64,000 bases of DNA from CAJQLB01 sp905479065 (lineage in GTDB: Bacteria > Bacteroidota > Bacteroidia > Flavobacteriales > Flavobacteriaceae): positions 1,922,001 to 1,986,000 of the forward strand of contig OX044364.1 in assembly GCA_943846735.1 (NCBI GenBank), read 5' to 3'. Of this stretch, positions 27,052-36,120 are shown piece after piece (the first letter of the stretch is position 1; each line of letters starts with the position of its first letter). The notes beneath the pieces are model-generated. The model was not told where the DNA came from, ran no database searches, and saw nothing but the letters and a program-made list of their open reading frames with translations. Made by a program: the position numbers and the translations under genes.

Positions 27052-27059
27052 CAAAAATA
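27052..27059 (-). promoter_or_regulatory. -7 promoter box of the PaaE-like gene
   Basis: The minus strand reads TATTTTTG, perfect TAnnTTTG, 11 bases before the start at 27040. No good -33 element is seen. Confidence 0.45.
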
Positions 27060-27277
27060 AGAAACTTTAAAGTTAATATTGTGTTATTTTTATTAGGTAA
27101 ACGTATAATTTTATCTGAGTGATTTAAAGGTGTTGAAAGAAACGTTTTAATACCTACTTTTAGACCGAATTATGGCGAACGAGTATTTTAAGTCATGAAG
27201 AAAAGGAAGGTTTAAATCATGCCTTAAATACACACTATTTTTACATAAAATGAAAAAAGATAGTTATTTTTACGCTT

Positions 27278-29875
27278 ATGCATAATATATTGCGGTACTT
27301 TAAGTTATTTCATCATCAAATAAGACGAACATTGAAAACATATAACACCTCGATCTTACTGTTTTTTTTATTACTGCTTGTAACAGCCTCATGTTCCCGT
27401 AAAAACGACACTTTCATTAGCAGAAATTATCACGCCGTAACAACGGAATATAATACTCTATATAATGGATTCAATGCTTTAGAGCAAGGAAGACAGACTC
27501 TAAATGATAGTTATTCTGACAACTATTGGGAAATTTTACCAGTTGAACGAATGCAAGTTTCAGATGAGTTGATTCTTCCTGGGCAATCAAAAAATGCAGA
27601 TTTTGAGCGTGCAGAGGAAAAAGCAGTGAAGGCTGTACAAAAACACGGGATGAACATTGATGGTAAAGAAAAAAATCCTCAAATCGATGAGGCTTACTTG
27701 TTGTTGGGCAAGGCGCGTTACTTTGATCAACGTTTTGTGCCTGCAATGGAAGCTTTCAATTACATCCTTTACAAATACCCCGCAAGTGATAAAATTAATC
27801 AGGCAAGAATTTGGCGGGAAAAAACAAATTTAAGATTAGAAAATACAGAGTTAGCAGTAGCAAACTTGAAACGATTGTTATACCAAGAAAAGCTGAAAGG
27901 TCAAGATTTTGCTGATGCCACATCGATGTTGGCTGAAGGGTACATCGCTTTAGAGTTTTTGGACAGCGCGATTGTTCAATTAGAATTAGCATCGAATAAT
28001 ACAAAAAGTAATGATGAGAGAGGTCGATATCGTTTCATCCAAGGACAATTATATAACGCTTTAGAAAAAAGGGACAGCGCAAATTATGCGTTTGATAGAG
28101 TTATCGAGCTAAATCGTAAGACGCCAAGAATTTACTTGATAAGTGCTCATATTGAAAAGGCGAAAAATTTCAATTACACGGAGGGTAACAAGTTGGAGTT
28201 TTTAGAGGAACTCACAAAACTTGAAGAAAATAGAGAAAACAGACCTTTCTTAGATAAAATTTATCATCAAATAGCTGAATTTCATTTAACAAACACCTCT
28301 GATTCTATCGCTGAAGTATACTATAATAAATCTTTAAGAACAGCCTCAAGGGACAGGTTTTTAGTTGCTTTAAATTATCAGAATTTAGGAGATATGAGTT
28401 TTGATAAAACAATCTATAAGCAAGCTGGTTCCTATTACGATAGCACCATGCTCAACTTAAAGAGAAATAGCAGACTGTTTAGAGATATTAGGAAAAAGCG
28501 TGAAAATTTAGACGATGTGATTCGTTTTGAAGACGTCGCTCAGAGAAATGATAGTATTTTATTTTTAATAAATCTTTCAGAAGATCAGCGCCTTGAATAT
28601 TTTACTGTATACACAGACAAGTTAAAAAAGGAAGCTCAAGAAGCTAAAGAAAAGGCTGAAATAGCTGAAAAAAACAAGTCTGTTGGATTAAAATCAGTTG
28701 GGAGTAAAATTAATGGCATTGGTCAAAAAGCACCTAATATTAAATCCTTTTATTTTTACAATCCAGTGACGGTTGCTTATGGTAAGAATGAGTTTGTTAA
28801 AGTTTGGGGGAGTCGATCTTTGGAAGATAATTGGAGATGGTCGAATAAAGGAAGTGATGGTCTAGAGCTTTCTTCTTTAGGAGAAGAAGAGGGATTTGCA
28901 GAAATTGAAGACAATGAATTATTTGACCCTCAATTTTATATTTCCAAAATACCAATTGAAAATAAAGCTATAGACAGTTTAAAAAAGGAAAGAAACTTTG
29001 CCTACTATCAATTGGGTCTAATTTATAAGGATAAATTTAAGGAGTACCAATTAGCTAAAAATAAACTTAAGGATTTATTGGAAAGCGCCCCAGAAGAGCG
29101 ATTAATTTTACCTTCAAAATATAATTTACATAAAATATACATCCTTCTTAGTCAATTTGATGAGGCAGAAATAATCAAAAAAGATATTATCGACAACTAT
29201 TCCAATTCAAGATATGCTGCTATTTTATTAAATCCAGATACTGATTTAGGTGAAGATGAAAATAGCCCAGAGTATTTGTATGAAAAATTATACGAACAAT
29301 TCGAATCCCAAAATTACACTTCAGTAATTTCAGGATGTGATAAATTTATTAATATGTTTGAAGGGGAGGTTATTGTCCCAAAGTTTGAATTTTTAAAAGC
29401 AGTGTCAAGTGCACGGTTATTTGGATTCAAAAGCTACAAAAAAGCAATTAATTTCATAGCCTTAAATTATCCAAACAGTTCAGAAGGAGAAAAGGCCCAA
29501 ATCATGCTTAAAACGAGTATACCTGCTTTAGAAAAAAAAGAGTTTGTAGAAGAGGGTTCTTCTAAAAATTTTAAAGTTTTATATAATTTCACCAATACCA
29601 AAGAGGAGGAAATAAATAAGTTCGTAAAAACATTGAATACTGCAATAGCTGACGTAGCGTATTTTGATCTTTACACGTCTATTGATAAATATGATTTGGA
29701 AACAACATTTGTTGTCGTTCACGGTTTAACTAGCTTCCAGGGAGCAGAAGGTTTTAAGGATCTTTTAGGCGATAAGAGTAATAAAATTAAGATGGACCAT
29801 CTTCCTGTTTCCTCAGAAAACTACGAGGTTATTCAAATTCATAAAAATCTAGACGTATATTTAGAGTCTCAATAA
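27278..29875 (+). CDS. sprE: SprE/PorW-like T9SS and gliding lipoprotein
   Basis: Large TPR lipoprotein required for type IX secretion and gliding in Flavobacterium johnsoniae (SprE; PorW in Porphyromonas). The N-terminal signal ends in lipobox VTASC (Cys39). It is followed by an NYHAVTTEYNTLYNGFNALE segment characteristic of SprE and by many TPR helices across about 110-430 and 570-760. A Lys/Glu-rich coiled stretch lies near 445-470. 865 aa matches known SprE size. The bactofilin gene starts 9 bases downstream and the atp genes follow, the arrangement usual in the family. It probably sits in the outer membrane linked to the T9SS core. Confidence 0.9.
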   Translation: MHNILRYFKLFHHQIRRTLKTYNTSILLFFLLLLVTASCSRKNDTFISRNYHAVTTEYNTLYNGFNALEQGRQTLNDSYSDNYWEILPVERMQVSDELILPGQSKNADFERAEEKAVKAVQKHGMNIDGKEKNPQIDEAYLLLGKARYFDQRFVPAMEAFNYILYKYPASDKINQARIWREKTNLRLENTELAVANLKRLLYQEKLKGQDFADATSMLAEGYIALEFLDSAIVQLELASNNTKSNDERGRYRFIQGQLYNALEKRDSANYAFDRVIELNRKTPRIYLISAHIEKAKNFNYTEGNKLEFLEELTKLEENRENRPFLDKIYHQIAEFHLTNTSDSIAEVYYNKSLRTASRDRFLVALNYQNLGDMSFDKTIYKQAGSYYDSTMLNLKRNSRLFRDIRKKRENLDDVIRFEDVAQRNDSILFLINLSEDQRLEYFTVYTDKLKKEAQEAKEKAEIAEKNKSVGLKSVGSKINGIGQKAPNIKSFYFYNPVTVAYGKNEFVKVWGSRSLEDNWRWSNKGSDGLELSSLGEEEGFAEIEDNELFDPQFYISKIPIENKAIDSLKKERNFAYYQLGLIYKDKFKEYQLAKNKLKDLLESAPEERLILPSKYNLHKIYILLSQFDEAEIIKKDIIDNYSNSRYAAILLNPDTDLGEDENSPEYLYEKLYEQFESQNYTSVISGCDKFINMFEGEVIVPKFEFLKAVSSARLFGFKSYKKAINFIALNYPNSSEGEKAQIMLKTSIPALEKKEFVEEGSSKNFKVLYNFTNTKEEEINKFVKTLNTAIADVAYFDLYTSIDKYDLETTFVVVHGLTSFQGAEGFKDLLGDKSNKIKMDHLPVSSENYEVIQIHKNLDVYLESQ

Positions 29876-29884
29876 TTAACAAAG

Positions 29885-30307
29885 ATGTTTTCAGACAATA
29901 AAAAAAGTAAAATGGCAACAGAGAGTATATCAACGCAAAATATCATTGCTGCAGACACAAAAATTGTAGGAGATATTGTAAGTAAAGGACCTTTTAGAAT
30001 CGATGGTCAAGTAGAAGGAAATATTAAGACTAGGGACAAAATTGTTGTTGGCAAATCAGGCTTCGTTAACGGCACTATTGACGGTACAAATGCTGATTTT
30101 GAAGGGAGCTTCTCCGGAAAGCTCAAATTGTCTGGGACGCTGTCATTAAAATCTTCAGCTTATGTTCAGGGAGAAGTAGAGGTCGGCAAATTAGCAGTAG
30201 AGCCTGGAGCAACTTTTAATGCAACATGCAGTATGAAAGGAGCTGTAAAAGAACTAAATAAAGGTGGGCAGCAACAATCAAATTCAGAAAAAGAAAGAAC
30301 GGCTTAA
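29885..30307 (+). CDS. Bactofilin (polymer-forming cytoskeletal protein)
   Basis: A 140-residue bactofilin that polymerises without nucleotide into filaments under the inner membrane. The central DUF583 beta-helix (about 20-120) shows the repeating hydrophobic/Gly pattern IVGDIVSKGPFRIDGQVEGN to VEVGKLAVEPGATFNATCSM, flanked by short disordered tails. It lies in an operon with sprE (9-base gap), and its 3' end overlaps the atpZ-like gene by 44 bases. A link between cytoskeleton and gliding machinery is a tempting inference, not shown. Confidence 0.93.
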   Translation: MFSDNKKSKMATESISTQNIIAADTKIVGDIVSKGPFRIDGQVEGNIKTRDKIVVGKSGFVNGTIDGTNADFEGSFSGKLKLSGTLSLKSSAYVQGEVEVGKLAVEPGATFNATCSMKGAVKELNKGGQQQSNSEKERTA

Positions 30308-30518
30308 TAATTATGCCCGTTTTTCGGGTGTAGGGTTTCAAATGCTTGCTACGATAGGAGTTGGTGTCTGGGGAGGAATAAAACTAGATAATATCTACCC
30401 TAATAACTATCAAGTGTTTACTGTAATTTGCTCATTAATCTCAATTGGAGTTGCTCTATATCTTGTTATTAAACAAGTCACTAAATTTTCAAATCAAAAA
30501 AACAACACAAATGACTAA
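30264..30518 (+). CDS. AtpZ/AtpI-like small membrane protein
   Basis: An 84-residue two-helix membrane protein of the AtpZ family, which helps c-ring assembly or Mg/Ca supply of F-type ATP synthase. The core is YARFSGVGFQMLATIGVGVWGGIKLD, then a second helix (YQVFTVICSLISIGVALYLVI). The only suitable upstream start is GTG at 30264, inside the bactofilin gene; no ATG precedes the conserved core. Its stop overlaps the next gene by 8 bases. It leads the atp cluster. Confidence 0.8.
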   Translation: MGSNNQIQKKKERLNNYARFSGVGFQMLATIGVGVWGGIKLDNIYPNNYQVFTVICSLISIGVALYLVIKQVTKFSNQKNNTND

Positions 30519-30894
30519 AGAAACAATAAGTTTCGTTACAAGATTATTATTATTGACAGCTATTCTTTTAGCCGTTCATGTATATATATTAAGTCAATTT
30601 TTTACTGGACACCTATATTTCCCTATTTGGACTATTTATGTCTTTAATGCTGTTTTGGTTTTTATTGTTTATAGTTTTTTAAGATTTAAGGCTAGTCAAG
30701 GAAGTAACAAAATGTATCAGTTGTTTTTGGGATTGACTAGTATAAAGATGGCCTTAGCGATCGTGTTTTTATTACCTCTTTTTTTTGGTAAATCCGAGCA
30801 CGCTCAACTCGAGGTTATTAATTTTTTTATTCCATATTTTTTGTTTTTGGCCTTTGAAATTTTCAACCTTAATAAATTTCTTCAAAAAAGCTAA
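30511..30894 (+). CDS. Putative ATP synthase subunit I-like membrane protein
   Basis: A 127-residue protein with four predicted helices, located between atpZ and atpB where Bacteroidota encode an AtpI-like assembly factor. ATG at 30511 (MTKETISFVTRLLLLTAILL) overlaps the upstream stop by 8 bases; a longer frame from TTG 30445 would lie wholly in the upstream gene and is unlikely. It is assigned by position and topology, not by motif. Confidence 0.7.
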   Translation: MTKETISFVTRLLLLTAILLAVHVYILSQFFTGHLYFPIWTIYVFNAVLVFIVYSFLRFKASQGSNKMYQLFLGLTSIKMALAIVFLLPLFFGKSEHAQLEVINFFIPYFLFLAFEIFNLNKFLQKS

Positions 30895-30910
30895 ACATTG
30901 TAAGTTTTAA

Positions 30911-30941
30911 TTTGCAATTTGATTAAATGTACGTACATTTG
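30911..30941 (+). promoter_or_regulatory. Promoter of atpB operon
   Basis: TTTG at 30911-30914, a 19-base spacer and TACATTTG at 30934-30941: both elements and spacing match the Bacteroidota vegetative consensus. The atpB ATG is 37 bases downstream, giving the structural genes a promoter separate from sprE and bactofilin. Confidence 0.75.
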
Positions 30942-30978
30942 CACCGAATTTTAGAAGCTATTTTAATTTAAAAAACTG

Positions 30979-32079
30979 ATGCAAATCAACACTTTTAAAA
31001 CACTGTTACTAGGCTTACTTCTTTCACTTTCGTTTGTAGTAAAAGCAAATGAATCAATTGAAGAAAAATCAGACGAAAAAGATTTCAATGTTACTGACAT
31101 GATTATGCATCACATTAAAGATGCTCATGACTTCCATATTATGGACTGGGATGGACATGCTATTTCTTTTCCTTTACCAGTTATTTTGTGGACAAACGAT
31201 GGATTAGTGACTTTTATGTCATCTGAGTTTCACCATAATGATGATGGAACAATTGTTGTAGAAAAAGGAGGTCAGAAATTTATAAAATTCCATGAAGAAA
31301 TTTATTATGCTAATGATGAAGCAGATCATGGCTCTTATGTAAGTTTTGATCCTGAACATCATCCCACAAATGTAGCTCCTCTAGACTTTTCTATCACTAA
31401 ATTGGTGTTTTCAATGTTTATGTCAATGATATTATTGTTGTTAATATTTGGTTTTTCTGCGAGAGCGTATAATAGATCGGAAAACGGAGTTCCAACAGGA
31501 ATTGCAAAATTCACAGAACCTTTGATTGTGTTTATTCGTGATGAGGTAGCCATACCCAATATAGGAGAAAAGCATTACAAAAGATTCTTACCATTTTTAT
31601 TAACGTTATTTTTCTTTATTTGGATAAATAATATTATGGGATTAATTCCTTTTTTCCCTTTCAGCGGAAACTTGAGTGGTAATATTGCATTTACAGGAGT
31701 ATTGGCATTAATAACATTTATCATCACAACGTTTGTTGCAAATAAAGATTACTGGAAACACATTTTTTGGATGCCAGGAGTTCCGGTACCAATGAAATTG
31801 TTTTTGGCGCCAATAGAATTTATGGGCATATTTATTAAGCCTATTTCTCTTATGATACGTTTGTTTGCAAACATTTCAGCAGGACACATTATAGTTCTGA
31901 GTTTAATATCATTGATATTTATAGCAAAGAGTATTTGGATTGCGCCAGCATCTGTGATATTCTCGGTATTTATTAGTGTTATTGAAGTATTAGTTGTGGC
32001 TATACAAGCCTATATTTTCACTATGTTAACTGCTCTATATATTGGTAGCGCCATGGAGGAACACGAACACGAACATTAA
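30979..32079 (+). CDS. atpB: ATP synthase F0 subunit a
   Basis: Proton-channel subunit of F-type ATP synthase. At 366 aa it is longer than E. coli subunit a because of an N-terminal signal-like segment and a His/Asp-rich periplasmic region (about 40-120), as usual in Bacteroidota. The conserved channel core is near 285-300: PISLMIRLFANISAGH with the essential Arg, and VLVVAIQAYIFTMLTALYI near the C-terminus. A His/Glu repeat ends the protein. It is the first structural gene after the promoter at 30911. Confidence 0.97.
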   Translation: MQINTFKTLLLGLLLSLSFVVKANESIEEKSDEKDFNVTDMIMHHIKDAHDFHIMDWDGHAISFPLPVILWTNDGLVTFMSSEFHHNDDGTIVVEKGGQKFIKFHEEIYYANDEADHGSYVSFDPEHHPTNVAPLDFSITKLVFSMFMSMILLLLIFGFSARAYNRSENGVPTGIAKFTEPLIVFIRDEVAIPNIGEKHYKRFLPFLLTLFFFIWINNIMGLIPFFPFSGNLSGNIAFTGVLALITFIITTFVANKDYWKHIFWMPGVPVPMKLFLAPIEFMGIFIKPISLMIRLFANISAGHIIVLSLISLIFIAKSIWIAPASVIFSVFISVIEVLVVAIQAYIFTMLTALYIGSAMEEHEHEH

Positions 32080-32102
32080 TTAATTTTTAATATTTATAAA
32101 CT

Positions 32103-32339
32103 ATGAGTTTAGCATTATTACAAGAAGCAGTAAGTTACGTTCCTTTCGCAGCGATTGGAGCAGGTCTTGCAGCTATAGGTGCCGGAATCGGTATTGGTAA
32201 AATTGGTGGATCTGCTATGGAAGCAATGGCACGTCAACCAGAAATGCAAGGTAAATTACAAGGATCTGCAATTGTACTTATCGCTTTCGTTGAAGCGGTA
32301 GCACTTTTTGCGGTTGTTGTATCACTTATTGCAAAGTAA
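32103..32339 (+). CDS. atpE: ATP synthase F0 subunit c
   Basis: Rotor-ring proteolipid (78 aa) with two helices around the polar loop ARQPEM (42-48). The ion-binding carboxylate is E64 in LIAFVEAVALF. The residue after it is Ala and the first helix lacks the Gln of sodium-type rings, so proton coupling is predicted. A hairpin with a T-run follows the gene (32351-32378), which would raise c-subunit expression above that of the downstream genes. Confidence 0.97.
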   Translation: MSLALLQEAVSYVPFAAIGAGLAAIGAGIGIGKIGGSAMEAMARQPEMQGKLQGSAIVLIAFVEAVALFAVVVSLIAK

Positions 32340-32350
32340 AGAAGAAAATG

Positions 32351-32378
32351 GTGCAGCGGTTGGCTGCACTATTTTTTT
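32351..32378 (+). terminator. Terminator-like hairpin between atpE and atpF
   Basis: GTGCAGC (32351-32357) and GCTGCAC (32363-32369) form a 7-bp GC-rich stem with loop GGTTG, then TA and seven T. It looks like a partial terminator or 3'-end stabiliser inside the operon. Confidence 0.7.
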
Positions 32379-32408
32379 AGTATTAAAGATTTTAAAATAA
32401 ATTAAGAA

Positions 32409-32903
32409 ATGGATTTAGTTACTCCAGATGTTGGACTATTGTTTTGGACAGTTATCTCGTTTTTTGTGCTTTTATTTCTATTAAGAAAATTTGCATGGAA
32501 ACCAATTGTAGGTACAGTTAACGATAGAGAAACGTCTATTCGTGAAGCATTAGAATCTGCTGAAAAGGCTCGTCTTGAAATGCAAAACCTCACTGCTGAC
32601 AATGAGCGTATTTTAAAAGAAGCTCGTGTAGAACGCGAAACCATGTTAAAAGAGGCCCGAGAGATAAAAGCAAAGATGATTTCTGATGCAAAAGATGAAG
32701 CTCAAACTCAAGCAAATAAAATGATTGAGCAGGCTCAGATTGCCATTGCCAGTGAGAAAAAATCAGCGATGGCGGAGCTTAAAAATCACGTAGCAGGTTT
32801 ATCAGTTGATATTGCAGAAAAAATGGTAAGAGAAGAATTATCTAACAAGGACAAGCAACTTAAGTTAGTTGAGAATATGTTAGGTGAAGCAAAGTTAAAC
32901 TAG
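32409..32903 (+). CDS. atpF: ATP synthase F0 subunit b
   Basis: Peripheral-stalk subunit (164 aa): one N-terminal membrane helix (about 7-27), then RKFAWKPIVGTVNDRETSIREALESAEKAR-type charged coiled coil to the C-terminus, as expected for b. It binds delta at the top of F1. ATG at 32409; 4 bases separate its stop from atpH. Confidence 0.96.
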   Translation: MDLVTPDVGLLFWTVISFFVLLFLLRKFAWKPIVGTVNDRETSIREALESAEKARLEMQNLTADNERILKEARVERETMLKEAREIKAKMISDAKDEAQTQANKMIEQAQIAIASEKKSAMAELKNHVAGLSVDIAEKMVREELSNKDKQLKLVENMLGEAKLN

Positions 32904-32907
32904 AATC

Positions 32908-33444
32908 ATGGCACAAACAAGAGCAGCAATACGATATGCAAAAGCAGTTATGAGTCTTGCAAATGAACAAAACTCTGCTAGCAAACTTAATGACGACATG
33001 AAGTCTATTGTTAATGCTGTTGCAGAAAGTAAAGATTTAAGCGATATGCTTCAAAGCCCTGTGATACATTCAAAGGTAAAAAAGGCAACGCTTTTAGAAG
33101 TGTTTCCTAACATGAATAAGCTCAGCGTTAAACTTATTGATCTACTTGTCGAAAACAAACGTATTGACATAATAGACGTAGTTGCTCAAAAAATAAACAT
33201 GTTATTTGATGAATCTCAGGGAACCCAAATAGCAAAAGTAACTACTGCAATTCCTTTAACTAAAGAGTTAGAGGCGAAAGTACTTACAAAAGTAAAAGAG
33301 CTTACAGGGAATGATGCAGAAGTTCAAAACACTGTTGACGAATCTATATTGGGAGGATTTATTCTAAGAGTTGGAGACATACAATACAACGCTAGTATTG
33401 CTAATAAACTAGACAAATTAAAAAGAGAATTTACATTAAACTAA
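32908..33444 (+). CDS. atpH: ATP synthase F1 subunit delta
   Basis: OSCP/delta subunit (178 aa) connecting subunit b to the alpha subunits. The N-terminal helical domain begins AAIRYAKAVMSLA, and the C-terminal ESILGGFILRVGDIQYNASI (about 143-162) is the family signature. Gene order F-H-A and the tight spacing are standard. Confidence 0.96.
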   Translation: MAQTRAAIRYAKAVMSLANEQNSASKLNDDMKSIVNAVAESKDLSDMLQSPVIHSKVKKATLLEVFPNMNKLSVKLIDLLVENKRIDIIDVVAQKINMLFDESQGTQIAKVTTAIPLTKELEAKVLTKVKELTGNDAEVQNTVDESILGGFILRVGDIQYNASIANKLDKLKREFTLN

Positions 33445-33471
33445 GATATTTATATCTAAATAAATAATAAG

Positions 33472-35052
33472 ATGGCAGAAGTAAAACCAGCTGAGATATC
33501 AGCAATCTTAAAACAACAATTATCAGGATTTGAAGCATCGGCTTCACTAGACGAAGTTGGATCAGTATTAACCATTGGGGATGGTATTGTACGTGCTTAC
33601 GGATTGTCAAATGCACAATATGGAGAATTAGTAGAATTTGATGGGGGGCTTGAAGGAATTGTTCTTAACTTAGAAGAAGATAACGTTGGTATTGTATTGT
33701 TAGGTCATTCAAAAGAAGTAAAAGAAGGTTCAACTGTAAAACGAACTGGACGTATCGCATCTGTTAATGTAGGTGAAGGTATTGTTGGTCGTGTGGTTGA
33801 TACTCTAGGAAATCCAATTGACGGTAAAGGACCAATTGCTGGAGAAACATATGAAATGCCATTAGAGCGTAAAGCACCAGGTGTTATCTATAGAGAGCCA
33901 GTAACTGAGCCATTGCAAACAGGAATCAAATCTATTGACGCTATGATTCCAGTTGGACGAGGACAACGTGAATTGGTGATTGGGGATAGGCAAACCGGTA
34001 AAACGACAGTTTGTATTGATACCATCTTGAATCAAAAAGAATTTTATGACGCAGGTGAACCTGTATATTGTATTTATGTAGCGGTAGGACAAAAGGCATC
34101 TACAGTAGCAAATATTGCTAAGGTATTAGAGGAAAGAGGTGCTCTTGCTTATACAACGATTGTCGCTGCGAATGCATCAGACCCCGCTCCAATGCAAGTA
34201 TATGCTCCAATGACAGGCGCCGCAATCGGTGAGTATTTCAGAGATACTGGTCGTCCAGCGCTAATAATTTATGATGACCTATCGAAACAAGCAGTTGCTT
34301 ATCGTGAGGTATCATTGTTATTACGTCGTCCACCAGGACGTGAAGCATATCCTGGAGATGTTTTTTACTTACACTCTCGTTTGTTAGAACGTTCGGCAAA
34401 AGTTATTAATGATGATGCTATTGCCAAGGAAATGAATGATCTTCCTGATTCATTAAAACCAATAGTAAAAGGAGGAGGATCTCTAACGGCATTGCCAATT
34501 ATAGAAACTCAAGCAGGGGATGTATCAGCATATATTCCAACAAACGTAATTTCAATTACTGATGGTCAAATTTTCTTAGATGGAGATTTATTCAATTCTG
34601 GTGTTCGTCCAGCAATTAATGTTGGTATATCAGTGTCTCGAGTTGGTGGTAATGCTCAGATTAAGTCAATGAAAAAGGTTTCGGGAACACTAAAGTTAGA
34701 TCAAGCACAATTCCGGGAATTAGAGGCTTTTGCAAAATTTGGTTCTGATCTTGATGCGTCAACGCTAAATGTTATTGAAAAAGGAAAGCGTAATGTTGAG
34801 ATATTAAAACAAGCACAAAATGATCCCTTCACAGTTGAGGATCAAATTGCCATCATCTATGCAGGTTCCAAGAACTTGTTGAAAGATGTTCCAGTTAATA
34901 AGGTAAAAGAATTTGAGCGTGATTATATCGAGTTTTTAAAAGCTAAACACACGGATGCCTTAACTACTTTGAAGTCTGGTAAGCTAACGGATGATGTTAC
35001 AGATATATTAACAAATGTTGCTCAAGATTTGTCAGGGAAATACAAGGCTTAA
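33472..35052 (+). CDS. atpA: ATP synthase F1 subunit alpha
   Basis: Non-catalytic nucleotide-binding subunit (526 aa) of F1. Walker A GDRQTGKT (about 171-178), the PALIIYDDLSKQA Walker-B region and the alpha signature PAINVGISVSRVGG (about 379-392) are all present. Cytoplasmic, pairs with beta. The beta and epsilon genes (atpD, atpC) are not here, in keeping with Bacteroidota, where they often lie elsewhere. Confidence 0.98.
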   Translation: MAEVKPAEISAILKQQLSGFEASASLDEVGSVLTIGDGIVRAYGLSNAQYGELVEFDGGLEGIVLNLEEDNVGIVLLGHSKEVKEGSTVKRTGRIASVNVGEGIVGRVVDTLGNPIDGKGPIAGETYEMPLERKAPGVIYREPVTEPLQTGIKSIDAMIPVGRGQRELVIGDRQTGKTTVCIDTILNQKEFYDAGEPVYCIYVAVGQKASTVANIAKVLEERGALAYTTIVAANASDPAPMQVYAPMTGAAIGEYFRDTGRPALIIYDDLSKQAVAYREVSLLLRRPPGREAYPGDVFYLHSRLLERSAKVINDDAIAKEMNDLPDSLKPIVKGGGSLTALPIIETQAGDVSAYIPTNVISITDGQIFLDGDLFNSGVRPAINVGISVSRVGGNAQIKSMKKVSGTLKLDQAQFRELEAFAKFGSDLDASTLNVIEKGKRNVEILKQAQNDPFTVEDQIAIIYAGSKNLLKDVPVNKVKEFERDYIEFLKAKHTDALTTLKSGKLTDDVTDILTNVAQDLSGKYKA

Positions 35053-35096
35053 ATTAAGGTTATATTGAATTAGAATTTGTTTAATGTTTTAAAACT

Positions 35097-35957
35097 ATGG
35101 CAAACTTAAAAGAAATACGTAACAGAATATCGTCAGTGTCTTCAACAATGCAGATAACTAGCGCTATGAAAATGGTGTCTGCTGCAAAGTTAAAAAAGGC
35201 CCAAGACGCTATTACAGCGATGCGTCCTTACTCAGATAAGTTGACAGAGTTATTGCAAAGTTTGAGTGCAACGTTAGATGCAGATTCTGGCAGTAAGTTT
35301 GCTCTTGAAAGAGAAGTTAAGCGCGTACTATTAGTTCCTATAACCTCAAATAGAGGTCTCGCTGGGGCATTTAATTCCAACATAATTAAAGAAACATTAA
35401 AACTGAGCTCTGAAGACTATTTAAGCACTGAAATTAGTTATTTGACTATTGGTAAAAAAGCAAATGATGCCTTCAAAAAAACAAAGCATCTGATAGCGGA
35501 TCGAAGTGAAATATTTGATGATTTAACTTATGATAATGCATCCAAAATTGCTCAAATTTTGATGGATACTTTTGTTGATGGAAAAGTTGATAAAGTTGTT
35601 CTTGTTTACAATAAATTTAAAAATGCTGCAACACAAGAAATAATGACGGAGCAATTTTTACCAATTGTCCCAACAAAAGACAATCTTAATTCAAATCTAG
35701 ATTATATATTCGAGCCATCTAAAGCTGAAATTGTTGAACAGCTAATACCTAAATCGTTGAAAACACAATTATTCAAAGCGATTAGAGATTCTTTTGCTAG
35801 TGAACATGGCGCAAGAATGACCGCGATGCATAAAGCAACCGATAACGCTACTGAATTGAGAGATCAATTGAAATTAACCTATAATAAAGCGCGTCAAGCA
35901 TCTATTACAAACGAAATATTAGAAATTGTTGGCGGGGCAGAAGCCTTGAATAATTAA
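35097..35957 (+). CDS. atpG: ATP synthase F1 subunit gamma
   Basis: Central shaft of F1 (286 aa). The N-terminal helix MANLKEIRNRISSVSSTMQITSAMKMVSAAKL and the C-terminal MTAMHKATDNATELRD-type helix form the conserved coiled coil. It is the last gene of the cluster and a strong terminator follows. Confidence 0.97.
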   Translation: MANLKEIRNRISSVSSTMQITSAMKMVSAAKLKKAQDAITAMRPYSDKLTELLQSLSATLDADSGSKFALEREVKRVLLVPITSNRGLAGAFNSNIIKETLKLSSEDYLSTEISYLTIGKKANDAFKKTKHLIADRSEIFDDLTYDNASKIAQILMDTFVDGKVDKVVLVYNKFKNAATQEIMTEQFLPIVPTKDNLNSNLDYIFEPSKAEIVEQLIPKSLKTQLFKAIRDSFASEHGARMTAMHKATDNATELRDQLKLTYNKARQASITNEILEIVGGAEALNN

Positions 35958-35978
35958 TTCTAATTTATAAAATGTAAT

Positions 35979-36006
35979 AAAGCTAAACGTTCTTGTTTAG
36001 CTTTTG
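35979..36006 (+). terminator. Intrinsic terminator of the atp operon
   Basis: AAAGCTAAAC (35979-35988) pairs perfectly with GTTTAGCTTT (35995-36004) around a GTTCTT loop. The flanking A- and T-tracts make it potentially bidirectional. Confidence 0.8.
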
Positions 36007-36030
36007 TCGTTTATTAGATTGTCGCGAACA

Positions 36031-36038
36031 TAATTTTG
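36031..36038 (+). promoter_or_regulatory. -7 promoter box of the secreted-protein operon
   Basis: TAATTTTG, perfect TAnnTTTG, with TTTG at 36003-36006 a slightly long 24 bases upstream, inside the preceding terminator. About 80 bases remain to the ATG at 36121. Confidence 0.45.
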
Positions 36039-36120
36039 TTTAACGAAAAGCGATTATAATTAAACAGTAATTGAAAAAATAGTCTTAATTTAGAACATTA
36101 TTTAAAAATAAACACTAAAA

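Noticed and set aside
27041..27277. tRNA or riboswitch upstream of sprE
   Set aside because: No cloverleaf, conserved aptamer core or strong hairpin could be found; the region is simply AT-rich, with a weak TATTTTTA box near its end.
30979..35957. Deletion of atpD and atpC
   Set aside because: Bacteroidota usually encode beta and epsilon at a separate site, and the cluster ends with a proper terminator.
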